64,000 nt of DNA from Flavivirga jejuensis (lineage in GTDB: Bacteria; Bacteroidota; Bacteroidia; Flavobacteriales; Flavobacteriaceae): positions 744,001 to 808,000 of the forward strand of contig NZ_JAUOEL010000002.1 in assembly GCF_030540765.1 (NCBI RefSeq), written 5' to 3'. The position numbers and the translations under genes are program-made. Shown one piece after another: positions 1-7,523 of the stretch (position 1 is its first letter; every line of letters begins with the position of its first letter). The notes below the pieces were generated by a model that saw only the letters and a list, made by a program, of their open reading frames with translations, made no database searches and was not told the DNA's origin.

Positions 1-308
1 CAGAGTATAATATCTGCTCTCGGTTTAACAAGAATAAAACTATCGTTCATTAAGGCGAACGATAAACCTGTATGGTTCTCTAAATAAGCCAAAACTTCTG
101 GAAGTGGTAATTTTTTAGCTGGTGGTTTTAAAGAAATCTCATTAATAACATCTTCTGCATAATTAAATTGAATATCATACGCCTCTTGAAGTGTTGTAAT
201 TATTTGAGATAAAGCTCTTGAATCGCCAGTATCTTGGGCATAAATACAATTAGTAATAAAAAACAAAAGGCTAAAAAAAATAGCTGCTTTTTTAATGTTC
301 TTTTTCAT
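1..308 (-). CDS. TonB-dependent receptor (SusC-like), N-terminal part only
   Basis: Only the first 102 codons lie in the window; the gene runs off the left edge. The reading starts with MKKNIKKAAIFFSLLFF, a signal peptide ending near IYAQ (residue 25). It is followed by a short STN (secretin/TonB N-terminal) domain at about residues 30-100, with the pattern ALSQIITTLQEAYDIQFNY and an ILV-rich end. STN domains are typical of outer-membrane receptors that signal to a FecR-type anti-sigma factor. The ATG overlaps the last 17 bases of the fecR-like gene, so the two are probably co-translated. Substrate cannot be told from this fragment. The receptor identity is inferred from the STN domain plus gene order. 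Confidence 0.75.
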   Translation of the reverse strand, partial: MKKNIKKAAIFFSLLFFITNCIYAQDTGDSRALSQIITTLQEAYDIQFNYAEDVINEISLKPPAKKLPLPEVLAYLENHTGLSFALMNDSFILVKPRADIIL

Positions 309-1203
309 GAAGTATCACCAAGTTTGAAGAACGCAATTCAAAAGTCATATTCATAGGTTGCGTAATAGATATTAATGCATTCTCAAGTTTATTATGTTCA
401 AACCCTCCAGTGAATAATCGGTTAGCATCTATTCCTTTGTAGATAACTTGTATATTATATTGTCTCTCTAGTTCCATTAAAACCTCTTTAAACGGAATGG
501 TTTCAAAGTTGCTTATATTATGAGGCCACCTTGGGGTTGAAGCCTTTGTTTTTCTTTCCGAAAATGTCCCGTTTAAAACCTGAAAAACATCTCCAGCATG
601 CAATACTCTTACAATGGTATCTGATGTTACTTTAACAATACCTTCAAAACATTTAACTTCAAAATAATGGGCACGCTGTTTTACGTTAAATTGTGTACCA
701 ACTACTGTTACTATACCATCATGTGTTTTAACATCGAAAACACGTCCTTTGGCAACTTTAAAAAAAGCTTCTCCTTCAAGCTTAAGTTCTCTTTTCTTAT
801 TCCAATTCTCAGCATTAAACGTAACCCGTGTTAGGGCATTTAATTCAACCTTAGAATGGTCTGGCAACTCAATAATAGTTTTTTCACTCGCCAATGTTTC
901 AATATGTGTAAGGGTATTGAAAAAAAATGAAAAATAGATTCCTAAACCTATTATAATAACACTTGCTATTTTTAATAAAGGAGGTAACCAATATAATTTT
1001 TTAACAAATGTTTTCTCTGAATGATAACGCTGATTGAATGTTTTAAAATCATTTACTTTAGAAAAATGAGACGCTTTAAAATGTTGCGCTGTATCAACAA
1101 TATACTGATTAAACAGGGCATCATCCAACTTACTAAATGCTTCTTTTTCAGCAACAGTCAGATCTCCTTTTAACCATGTCTCTATTAAATAATCCTTCTC
1201 CAT
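292..1203 (-). CDS. FecR family anti-sigma factor
   Basis: Inner-membrane regulator of 303 residues that in this family holds an ECF sigma factor inactive until the TonB receptor signals. Residues 1-70 form the cytoplasmic part, one transmembrane segment lies at about 75-95 (LLKIASVIIIGLGIYFSFFF), and the periplasmic FecR domain spans about 104-200 with ELPDHSKVELNALTRV and EGEAFFKVAK. The C-terminal 70 residues look like DUF4974, which contacts the receptor STN domain. The length is normal. It sits between the ECF sigma gene and the receptor, the standard order for a cell-surface signalling unit. Confidence 0.92.
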   Translation of the reverse strand: MEKDYLIETWLKGDLTVAEKEAFSKLDDALFNQYIVDTAQHFKASHFSKVNDFKTFNQRYHSEKTFVKKLYWLPPLLKIASVIIIGLGIYFSFFFNTLTHIETLASEKTIIELPDHSKVELNALTRVTFNAENWNKKRELKLEGEAFFKVAKGRVFDVKTHDGIVTVVGTQFNVKQRAHYFEVKCFEGIVKVTSDTIVRVLHAGDVFQVLNGTFSERKTKASTPRWPHNISNFETIPFKEVLMELERQYNIQVIYKGIDANRLFTGGFEHNKLENALISITQPMNMTFELRSSNLVILHEKEH

Positions 1204-1238
1204 TAAATATATAACAACTTCACTTCTATTTCTCCTTA

Positions 1239-1763
1239 TTATTTTATTTTAAATCCTTTAAGTTCCTTTTTCAAAATATTGAAAGCACTATAAATTCTGT
1301 ATTCAACTACCTTTTGTGTTACTCCCAACATCTCTGCAATCTCACTGTGTTTCTTCCCTTCCGTCTTATTTAGTAAAAAAGCGACACGCTGTTCTTCATT
1401 TAAACTAGTTAATACTTTATTATAACGTTGCAAAAATTGTTCTTTTTCTAAAAGAAACTCTGGTGTTTCGTAAGTATGTTGCTTAGTATGTACTTGTTGG
1501 TGCCTCAAAACTACTTTTTGATGTTTAATATCATTTAACATCATATTATTAGCTACAGTATATAAAAAAGACTTGGCCTTATTTAATGATACTTTTTTGC
1601 AGTTGCTCCATAATTTCACAAAGGCATCCTGAACTTTGTCATTTGGATTAAATCGTTCTCCGTACTTATAATACAAATAACCATGTAAATCTTTAGAGTA
1701 TTTATTATAAATACGTTCAAAAACTACTTCTTTACAAATTGAATCGTTAAGGTCTTTTTTCAA
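1239..1763 (-). CDS. RNA polymerase sigma-70 factor, ECF subfamily
   Basis: 174-residue sigma factor with region 2 at about residues 12-80 (DLHGYLYYKYGERFNPNDKV, then QDAFVKLW) and region 4 at about 110-165 (LNEEQRVAFLLNKTEGKKHS plus EIAEMLGVTQKVVEYRI, the helix-turn-helix). No extra C-terminal domain. It is the first gene of the leftward sigma - FecR - receptor unit, 35 bp before fecR. The family directs transcription of the adjacent receptor and nutrient-uptake genes, but the target genes lie outside the window. Confidence 0.93.
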   Translation of the reverse strand: MKKDLNDSICKEVVFERIYNKYSKDLHGYLYYKYGERFNPNDKVQDAFVKLWSNCKKVSLNKAKSFLYTVANNMMLNDIKHQKVVLRHQQVHTKQHTYETPEFLLEKEQFLQRYNKVLTSLNEEQRVAFLLNKTEGKKHSEIAEMLGVTQKVVEYRIYSAFNILKKELKGFKIK

Positions 1764-1881
1764 AATATTATTTTATATCGATAAAGTTAGATAAAAAATT
1801 AATTAAAAAATAAGGAGTTTATAAACTTAAGTTGTTATAGTTATAATCAAAAAAGTTTAAATCACTTCATTAAAAAAATTG

Positions 1882-2955
1882 ATGAAAAAAATAGTTAAGA
1901 CGCTTTTCATATTTTCAATAGCTATAATAATGCTATTAACTTCTTGTAGAACCGAAGAAACGGAATTAATAGAAGCACCCGAAGATGAAGTGTTAGTTCC
2001 AAACTCAAAAATTGCAGATCTGATATTAAAAACATCTAGTAATGATGGTTCTAATGATAATATCATTGATTTTTCTAACTGCTTTAACATTGACTTACCT
2101 ATTGGAGTGACTGCCAACAATCAAAAAATTAATGTGAGTTCTAAAGATGATTATAAAATTATTGAATACATTTTTGATGAAGAAGACGATGATACAGATA
2201 CTATTGATATCACCTACCCTATAACAATAAGCCTTAAAGACCACTCCAAAGTAACTATAAACAATCATACCGAATTGTTAAGTTACTCAAACAATTGTAA
2301 TGGTGAAAATGAACAAGACGATGATATAGAATGTCTCGATTTTAAATATCCCATTTCGGCATCTGTTTTTAATACCGAAAATGAACTTATAGATGTTATA
2401 ACGGTAAGTTCAGACAATAACCTATACAACCTTGTAGATAATTTAAGTGTAACCGATTTTGTAACAATCAATTTCCCTATTACTGTTATCCTTCTTGATG
2501 GCACCGAATTAAACGTTAATAATTTAGTAGAGTTAGAAACTATTATTGAAACATATAATAATGATTGTGATGAGGATGATGACTATGATTATAATGATGA
2601 TGATTGTGATGATTGTGAGCCCGATCAATTAACGACTGTTTTAACAACTTGTGTTGATTGGACTGTTGATAAACTAGAACGTGATAATAACAACTTAGAT
2701 AATGTATATGATGGCTATACATTTAACTTTTTTACAAATGGCACATTATCTGTATTCTGGGCTAATACAACGGTATATGGTACTTGGGTAGCAAGTGGTA
2801 TTGGAAATAATATTACAGTAACTATAAATGTTCCTAGTCTGCCATATTGCAACAACGATTGGGTATTACATGAAATATCGAAATATTCTGAAACTAAAAT
2901 AGATTTAAGAGTTGGTGACGATGATAGGTTACGATATGACAATGGCTGTAATTAA
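1882..2955 (+). CDS. Acidic repeat lipoprotein, function unknown
   Basis: 357-residue secreted lipoprotein: signal peptide ending in the lipobox LLTSC, with the lipidated Cys at about residue 22. ATG at 1882 is preferred over the TTG directly before it. The body carries at least three diverged copies of a unit of the form YPITxxLxDxxxxxVNNxxEL (IDITYPITISL, LDFKYPISASV, VTINFPITVIL), separated by Asp/Glu-rich linkers. One linker near 230-245 is almost pure Asp/Cys/Tyr (DCDEDDDYDYNDDDCDDC). The last 100 residues (VDWTVDKLERD onward) resemble a lipocalin-like end domain with paired Cys. Acidic linkers suggest Ca2+ or polycation binding, which is inference. No family recognised with certainty. 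Confidence 0.85.
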   Translation: MKKIVKTLFIFSIAIIMLLTSCRTEETELIEAPEDEVLVPNSKIADLILKTSSNDGSNDNIIDFSNCFNIDLPIGVTANNQKINVSSKDDYKIIEYIFDEEDDDTDTIDITYPITISLKDHSKVTINNHTELLSYSNNCNGENEQDDDIECLDFKYPISASVFNTENELIDVITVSSDNNLYNLVDNLSVTDFVTINFPITVILLDGTELNVNNLVELETIIETYNNDCDEDDDYDYNDDDCDDCEPDQLTTVLTTCVDWTVDKLERDNNNLDNVYDGYTFNFFTNGTLSVFWANTTVYGTWVASGIGNNITVTINVPSLPYCNNDWVLHEISKYSETKIDLRVGDDDRLRYDNGCN

Positions 2956-3054
2956 ATATTGAAACAAAAAAGCTAGTAGAAATACTTATATGAAAAAGAA
3001 AAATTTCATTTGTCAAGTGTGTTTCTATTTATAAACCATTTGATTGCTAGCAAA

Positions 3055-3082
3055 ACTGCTTCAGTTCTGGTACTGAAGCAGT
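3055..3082 (+). terminator. Hairpin terminator or attenuator ahead of the OB-fold gene
   Basis: Perfect 11-bp stem ACTGCTTCAGT / ACTGAAGCAGT with loop TCTGGT, followed by CTTTAAATTT. It lies 100 bp after the lipoprotein stop and 15 bp before the next start codon. It could end the lipoprotein transcript or damp read-through into the OB-fold gene. Confidence 0.6.
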
Positions 3083-3097
3083 CTTTAAATTTATTAT

Positions 3098-3472
3098 ATG
3101 AAAAAGTGGAAAATTTTAATCATACTTATAGGCCTGTGCACCATTGCTTACCTATATGTGTATAAAGATCATAGAAATATTGAAACTGAAAAACCGAGTT
3201 TTATAGTTACTGCGGATTCAATTGGTTTAGAATTTTCTAATATCCTTTTAGAATCAGAAAAAAAATACCTCAATAAAACCATTATCGTTTCTGGTATTAT
3301 TTCAGAAATAAATCAAAATAATTTGACTTTAGATGAGACCGTTTTTTGTCAGTTCAATAATTCTATAGATCAATATCAAAAAGTTGCATCTAAAATAAAA
3401 GTTAAAGGACGCGTTATTGGCTATGACGATTTATTAGAGCAAATCAAATTAGACCAATGTACCATTGAATAA
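3098..3472 (+). CDS. Membrane-anchored OB-fold (tRNA_anti-like) protein
   Basis: 124 residues with an N-terminal signal anchor (IILIGLCTIAYLYVY, about 7-22) and a compact beta domain: LNKTIIVSGIISEINQNNLT, later KVKGRVIGYDDLLEQIKLDQC. The pattern 'spelled V.GxIxxI ... LD ... C.F ... I.VKGRVxGYDDLLxxIxLxxC' matches the OB_RRP5/tRNA_anti-like family seen in Bacteroidota envelope gene clusters. It ends with a conserved-looking DQC motif near the C-terminus. It is 23 bp from the T9SS protein gene and probably co-transcribed with it. Function is unknown; the predicted location is the periplasmic face of the inner membrane. Confidence 0.75.
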   Translation: MKKWKILIILIGLCTIAYLYVYKDHRNIETEKPSFIVTADSIGLEFSNILLESEKKYLNKTIIVSGIISEINQNNLTLDETVFCQFNNSIDQYQKVASKIKVKGRVIGYDDLLEQIKLDQCTIE

Positions 3473-3495
3473 AAAATAATTTAAAACCAATTGTC

Positions 3496-4248
3496 ATGAA
3501 AAAATTTTACACTATTAAAACATTTTTATTACTAGCCATTCTTTTTTGTTTAGCACCATTAGCAAATGCTCAAATACGATTTGTGAACGTTGACCCATCG
3601 ACTGAGGTAATAACAATTAAAAATTTTGGGGCTAGCACTATTGATATCTCCGATTATAAACTATGTGTTTTCCCTAATTATCCAAAATTAAATACTCTAT
3701 CTGTTACAAGTGGTTCTTTAAATTTAGTTGCAGGTGGCGAAGTTACAGTAACAAGTTCTACAAACCTTGTAGATGCTGGTGGTGAATTAGGGCTATATAT
3801 TGATACATCCGATTTTTCTAATTCTGCCAATATTCGAGATTATATTCAATGGATAAGTACAGGTGGTACGCGAGAACCAGCCGCCGTTGGAGCTGGTATT
3901 TGGACTGCAGGAACTGCGATTCCCAATACGGTTTCCCCTCCATATCAATATCATGGAAATGGTACTTCAGAAAATGGACAATCCTTTTGGGGAGTTACAT
4001 TAGCGGTTAACGATTTTTCAATCAACACTTTTTCAATGTCACCTAATCCAACATCTTCTCTTTTATCTTTGAAATTCCCTCAAACCATAGACAATGGAAC
4101 CTTAGATATCTATAACATTTTAGGTGAAAATGTTTTAAACAAAACGTTTTCTTTCAACAATACTCTAGAAATTGATGTTTCCAACCTTAACCAAGGTCTC
4201 TATTTAGTAAAAATAAATAATCAAACAAAACGCTTCGTAAAAAAATAA
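3496..4248 (+). CDS. T9SS type A sorted protein with lamin-tail-like domain
   Basis: 250 residues: signal peptide cleaved after NAQ (about residue 26), then a beta domain (IRFVNVDPSTEVITIKNFG, IDISDYKLCVFPNYPKLN) that resembles a lamin-tail domain, and a C-terminal type IX sorting domain from about residue 176 (FSMSPNPTSSLLSLKFPQ, ending GLYLVKINNQTKRFVKK). Such proteins are exported across the outer membrane by the type IX system. In context it is the outermost component of the OB-fold/barrel/cytochrome/YceI block. The exact role is unknown. Confidence 0.85.
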   Translation: MKKFYTIKTFLLLAILFCLAPLANAQIRFVNVDPSTEVITIKNFGASTIDISDYKLCVFPNYPKLNTLSVTSGSLNLVAGGEVTVTSSTNLVDAGGELGLYIDTSDFSNSANIRDYIQWISTGGTREPAAVGAGIWTAGTAIPNTVSPPYQYHGNGTSENGQSFWGVTLAVNDFSINTFSMSPNPTSSLLSLKFPQTIDNGTLDIYNILGENVLNKTFSFNNTLEIDVSNLNQGLYLVKINNQTKRFVKK

Positions 4249-4278
4249 AAGCTACCTACCTCTTTAAAAATATTATAT

Positions 4279-5127
4279 ATGAAAAAAACGCTATTGATCT
4301 TTATTTGCTTTCCGCTTCTTATATACTCACAAGAGGATTTATTAGAAGAAATAGACACAGATTCGACAGGAACACAGCATACCACAGCCGCTTTTAAAGG
4401 GTTGAAAATTGTAAACTTTGAGTCTACAAAGTTAGTAGCAAAAAAAGAACTCACATTTATAGTATCCCACCGCTTTGGTAGTTTAAAAAATGGTATTGAT
4501 ACATTTTTTGGATTGGATGAGGCCGTAACTCGATTAAACTTTGTTTATGGTATTTCTGATGCGATCAATATTAGTGTATCTAGAAGTTCCTTTTTAAAAA
4601 TTTATGAAGCATCAATAAAGTATAGACTTATTAGGCAAGAAGATAATGGTTTCCCTTTTACAATTGTTGGTTATAATACCATTTTGGTAAATACTGCTCT
4701 GGATAAAGAAAACCTCCCTCTTATTGAGTTTATAGATCGCCTAGGGTATACTGCTCAACTATTAATATCCAGAAAAATTGACACAAATTTTTCTGTCGAA
4801 TTAGCTCCAACCTTTTTTCATGATAACTATGTTTCTATAAATGAACAGGACAATAGCCAATTTGCATTAGGTCTTGGAGGACGTTATAAACTTAATAAAC
4901 GATGGTCTATAAACGCAGACTATGGTTTCCATTTAAATAGAGCTAACAATTCACCTTTTAAAAATCCGTTATCTATAGGGATAGATATAGAAACTGGTGG
5001 GCATGTATTCCAAATGCATTTTTCTAATGCTCAAGCCATGAATACCAATGGTTTTTTAGGTCAGGGGAATGGAGATTGGAGTGATGGAAATCTCTTTTTC
5101 GGGTTTAACTTAAGTAGAAGATTTTAA
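4279..5127 (+). CDS. DUF5777 family outer-membrane beta-barrel protein
   Basis: 282 residues with signal peptide (LLIFICFPLLIYSQ, cleaved about residue 18), a conserved N-terminal stretch (FKGLKIVNFESTKLVAKKEL, then FIVSHRFGSLKNGIDTFFGL) and alternating beta strands to a C-terminal aromatic end (GNLFFGFNLSRRF), as expected of an outer-membrane barrel. The features fit DUF5777, a family commonly found beside cytochrome c and YceI genes in Flavobacteriia. It begins 30 bp after the T9SS gene and ends 45 bp before the cytochrome start. No transported substrate is known to me. Confidence 0.82.
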   Translation: MKKTLLIFICFPLLIYSQEDLLEEIDTDSTGTQHTTAAFKGLKIVNFESTKLVAKKELTFIVSHRFGSLKNGIDTFFGLDEAVTRLNFVYGISDAINISVSRSSFLKIYEASIKYRLIRQEDNGFPFTIVGYNTILVNTALDKENLPLIEFIDRLGYTAQLLISRKIDTNFSVELAPTFFHDNYVSINEQDNSQFALGLGGRYKLNKRWSINADYGFHLNRANNSPFKNPLSIGIDIETGGHVFQMHFSNAQAMNTNGFLGQGNGDWSDGNLFFGFNLSRRF

Positions 5128-5172
5128 TCAGAATTATAAAAAATGAGAATAAATAATTATAAAAAAGAAGCT

Positions 5173-5529
5173 ATGAATTTAAATAAAATAATTTACGCAT
5201 TAGCAATTTCGGTATTGCTTTTTAATTGTTCAAGTAACAGTAATGATGACCTTAATCCAGACCCTGATCCAGACCCAAACGGAAAAATTACTTACGAGGC
5301 AAATGTAAAAAATATTATAAATAGTAATTGTGCACAGTGTCATGATAGTACACCAATAAATGGCGCCCCTTTTTCTTTAGTCACTTATACGCAGGTTAAA
5401 GATAGAATAGATGCTATATTATCCCGAATTAATAGCGTTTCTAGCCCCATGCCCCCTAGTGGACAAATGCCATCTAGCAATAGAGATCTTATTCAGCAAT
5501 GGAAAGACGATGGTCTTTTAGAAAACTAA
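5173..5529 (+). CDS. Monohaem cytochrome c lipoprotein
   Basis: 118 residues from the ATG at 5173; that start places a lipobox (LLFNC, lipidated Cys19) at the right distance, so the upstream in-frame ATG at 5143 is less likely. After a DP-repeat linker (PDPDPDPNG) comes one haem site CAQCH (Cys53, Cys56, His57) and a Met-rich loop (SPMPPSGQMP, Met93/Met99) that can supply the distal haem ligand. It is an electron carrier tethered to the membrane facing the periplasm or surface. Neighbours are the DUF5777 barrel and YceI. Confidence 0.85.
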   Translation: MNLNKIIYALAISVLLFNCSSNSNDDLNPDPDPDPNGKITYEANVKNIINSNCAQCHDSTPINGAPFSLVTYTQVKDRIDAILSRINSVSSPMPPSGQMPSSNRDLIQQWKDDGLLEN

Positions 5530-5568
5530 TTTTTGTCTCATAAATAAAGAATTTCTTGAAACCAACTA

Positions 5569-5586
5569 TTCCTGCTTTTGCAGGAA
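5569..5586. repeat. REP-like hairpin TTCCTGC-TTTT-GCAGGAA
   Basis: Perfect 7-bp stem with a TTTT loop in the cytochrome-yceI spacer. The CCTGC..GCAGG palindrome resembles a short extragenic element that I know as common in flavobacterial genomes. It may also act as an mRNA hairpin between the two genes. Confidence 0.5.
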
Positions 5587-5643
5587 GGCAAAGCCTAGAG
5601 GAATTCTTTTCGATTTAAAACGACATAAAACCATAAAATTATA

Positions 5644-6192
5644 ATGAGAAATCTTATTTATTTTTTCGCCTTTATAAGCTTAAATTGTTTTGCGCAAAGC
5701 AAATACTTAACAAAAACTGGACATGTTAATTTTGAAGCTTCTGTACCTTCTTTTGAAGAGGTAAAAGCCACAAATAATACCGTTACTGCGATCATAAATT
5801 CTAAAAATGGAGAATTTGCATCACTAGTATTGGTTAAAGGTTTTCGATTTAAAAATGCGCTTATGGAGGAACATTTTAATGAAAATTATGCTGAGTCTGA
5901 TACATACCCAAAAATAACTTTTAAAGGTAAAATAGGCGATTTTTATTTTAATGAATTATCAGAAATACCTAAAGTGCTAAAAGTTAATGGTGCATTAACG
6001 TTTCATGGTATAACAAATCAATTAGAAAATATTCCTTTAAACATTTCAATAAATAATCAAGGTGATATTATAATATCTGGAAGTTTTACAACAACCCCTT
6101 CAGACTATGATATCGAAATACCAAAAGTAGTTAGGAGTAAAATTGCAAAAAATATTGATGTTACGTTTAACTTCCAATTGAAGAAGAAATAA
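5644..6192 (+). CDS. YceI family periplasmic protein
   Basis: 182 residues: signal peptide MRNLIYFFAFISLNCFAQ, then the YceI lipocalin-like fold (TKTGHVNFEASVPSFEEVKA, FRFKNALMEEHFNENYAESD, YPKITFKG, LTFHGITNQ). YceI-type proteins bind polyisoprenoid chains such as quinones in the periplasm. Last gene of the rightward block, followed at once by a strong hairpin terminator. With the cytochrome it suggests a redox or quinol-linked envelope function, which is inference. Confidence 0.9.
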   Translation: MRNLIYFFAFISLNCFAQSKYLTKTGHVNFEASVPSFEEVKATNNTVTAIINSKNGEFASLVLVKGFRFKNALMEEHFNENYAESDTYPKITFKGKIGDFYFNELSEIPKVLKVNGALTFHGITNQLENIPLNISINNQGDIIISGSFTTTPSDYDIEIPKVVRSKIAKNIDVTFNFQLKKK

Positions 6193-6261
6193 AAAATCCG
6201 CTTAAAGCGGATTTTTTATTTAATACTTCGAATGCATTTTATTTACTCAAATACATTTTTC
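6188..6261. repeat. 74-bp direct repeat, copy 1 (carB 3' end plus terminator)
   Basis: This stretch matches 7450-7523 at 73 of 74 positions (only AATACTTCG against AATATTTCG differs). It contains the bidirectional terminator and a copy of the last codons of carB including its stop codon. The two copies flank the surface-protein gene at 6376-7239. Confidence 0.93.
6191..6217. terminator. Bidirectional rho-independent terminator (yceI side)
   Basis: Stem AAAAAATCCGC / GCGGATTTTTT with loop TTAAA directly after the yceI stop codon. T-runs are present on both strands. The hairpin is identical to the carB terminator at 7453-7479. Confidence 0.9.
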
Positions 6262-6351
6262 ATTTGAAATATAAATATCAAAGAATTCGTTATCTCTTCA
6301 ACTATTTCTTATTAAAATACTTAAAAGGAAGACTCATTTCATTCTAAATCC
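6239..6351 (-). pseudogene. Decayed fragment of the carB 3' end
   Basis: Read leftward, the last 24 bases before the stop are identical to carB (KMYLSK-stop). Further upstream the similarity drops to roughly 70 percent but still aligns with codons for MKSTGESILFIDSLKDDDFY. Pairs such as GATAACGAATTCTTTGAT against GATGATGATTTTTACGAT, and ATGAAA near 6337, mark it. In-frame stops and a shifted frame show that it is not translated. It is probably the remnant of a tandem duplication or of a foreign carB end. Confidence 0.7.
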
Positions 6352-6375
6352 GTAAATAATTTTAGAACAAAATAT

Positions 6376-7239
6376 TTATTCTTTTTCTAATAAAGTTTTG
6401 ATCAAAGTTTTCAATTCTTCAACTTCTTTTGATTGCTTTTCCAATTCTAAACTTTGTTTATCATTAATTTTATTTTGTTCAATAACATACAAAGTCAATT
6501 CCTCAATTTTTTCTTGTTGAATTTTTGATATTTCTCCAAGTTCTAAACCATTTTCAACTATGTCTTTGGCAGAAGGCACATTAGGTAGGCGACCATTTTT
6601 ATTGATATAAGTTTCCAATTCTTGTAATGATGGTAGTTTATAACCTTTAAAGAAAACATAATCAGGCCATCCTAATAAATCTACTTTTACTTCTTTGGTA
6701 TGAATATTACCATTTACAGCTAATTTTGCATCTGGTGTGGTTGTTCCTATCCCCACATTACCAGCAAAATAATTCTTAGTGGTATCTCCTTGCTGATAAA
6801 TACCATAGGTATTTGTTCCTTGCACACGTTTAATAAATACTCCATAGCCATTATTAACTATTCCATTTCCTTTCTGAACATCAATATTTACTCCATAAGC
6901 ATTCTTTACGATACCAGTTGCACTACTTTCATTTCCTGCACCAACATCTATCCCCATAGATTCGTTCAGCTCCCCAGAGTTATTGTTTAAACTTAGTGAC
7001 CAAACTCCTCTTATTTTACTTTGTTCTCCACTGGTATGCGAAATACTATTAAAAGCAAATAATGCTGCCGAACCATAGCTGGGAGTTATCGTTTCACTCT
7101 GAAAAATATAAGTTTTAATTCCATCAAAAGGATCTGCTCCAATACCCACACTTCCTGAAGAAGGAAAAGTATTAGTTTGAGCATCTAAACAAAAAACTGT
7201 TAACAAGCATAAATGAAAAATAAAAATTTGTGGTTTCAT
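6376..7239 (-). CDS. Surface protein with tail-fibre-like repeats and C-terminal coiled coil
   Basis: 287 residues: signal peptide ending LDAQ (about 21), SGSVGIGADPFDG, many Gly/Asn/Ser-rich beta repeats, VGIGTTTPDAKLAVNG (the tail-fibre-like motif common in Bacteroidota), the WPDYVFFKGYKLPSLQELE region, and a C-terminal coiled coil (IQQEKIEELTLYVIEQ to the end, about 230-287). Usually such proteins are trimeric, exported and of unknown function. Single-gene transcription unit. It lies between the two 74-bp repeats that carry the carB end, so it may have arrived or been moved together with a carB 3' fragment. Confidence 0.8.
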   Translation of the reverse strand: MKPQIFIFHLCLLTVFCLDAQTNTFPSSGSVGIGADPFDGIKTYIFQSETITPSYGSAALFAFNSISHTSGEQSKIRGVWSLSLNNNSGELNESMGIDVGAGNESSATGIVKNAYGVNIDVQKGNGIVNNGYGVFIKRVQGTNTYGIYQQGDTTKNYFAGNVGIGTTTPDAKLAVNGNIHTKEVKVDLLGWPDYVFFKGYKLPSLQELETYINKNGRLPNVPSAKDIVENGLELGEISKIQQEKIEELTLYVIEQNKINDKQSLELEKQSKEVEELKTLIKTLLEKE

Positions 7240-7449
7240 AAATTATGACATTTTAAAAATTAATAAAAGTATTTTTCTCAAAATTACTACTTAAAAGTGA
7301 AAGTTAGCTAAGGTTAAACCTTAGACTATATAAGGTTTTACCTTACTTTTAAAAGATAATTTATTATAAAAAAGACCAATATATAAATAGCAACAAGACA
7401 CACAAAACCACTTAAGACAATACACAGCAACACATCATCATTAATTTCC

Positions 7450-7523
7450 AATAAAAAATCCGCTTAAAGCGGATTTTTTATTTAATATTTCGAATGCATT
7501 TTATTTACTCAAATACATTTTTC
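7450..7523. repeat. 74-bp direct repeat, copy 2 (native carB end)
   Basis: This is the functional copy: the terminator plus the last 21 coding bases and stop of carB. It is 1262 bp from copy 1 in the same orientation, with one mismatch. Confidence 0.93.
7453..7479. terminator. carB terminator (bidirectional hairpin)
   Basis: Stem AAAAAATCCGC / GCGGATTTTTT, loop TTAAA, 22 bases beyond the carB stop on the leftward strand. Confidence 0.9.

Noticed and set aside
749-937. Small ORF on the + strand opposite the FecR gene
   Set aside because: Antisense shadow of a well-supported FecR gene; low-complexity Ser/Leu content and no family pattern.
1857-2120. 87-residue leftward ORF inside the acidic lipoprotein gene
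   Set aside because: Complementary to repetitive coding sequence; no domain, and the lipoprotein frame is clearly real.
5143-5172. Upstream ATG for the cytochrome c lipoprotein
   Set aside because: It would add ten charged residues in front of the lipobox signal; the ATG at 5173 fits a lipoprotein signal peptide.
5569-5586. Hairpin as a rho-independent terminator
   Set aside because: It lacks a T-run; it fits better as a short repetitive palindrome.
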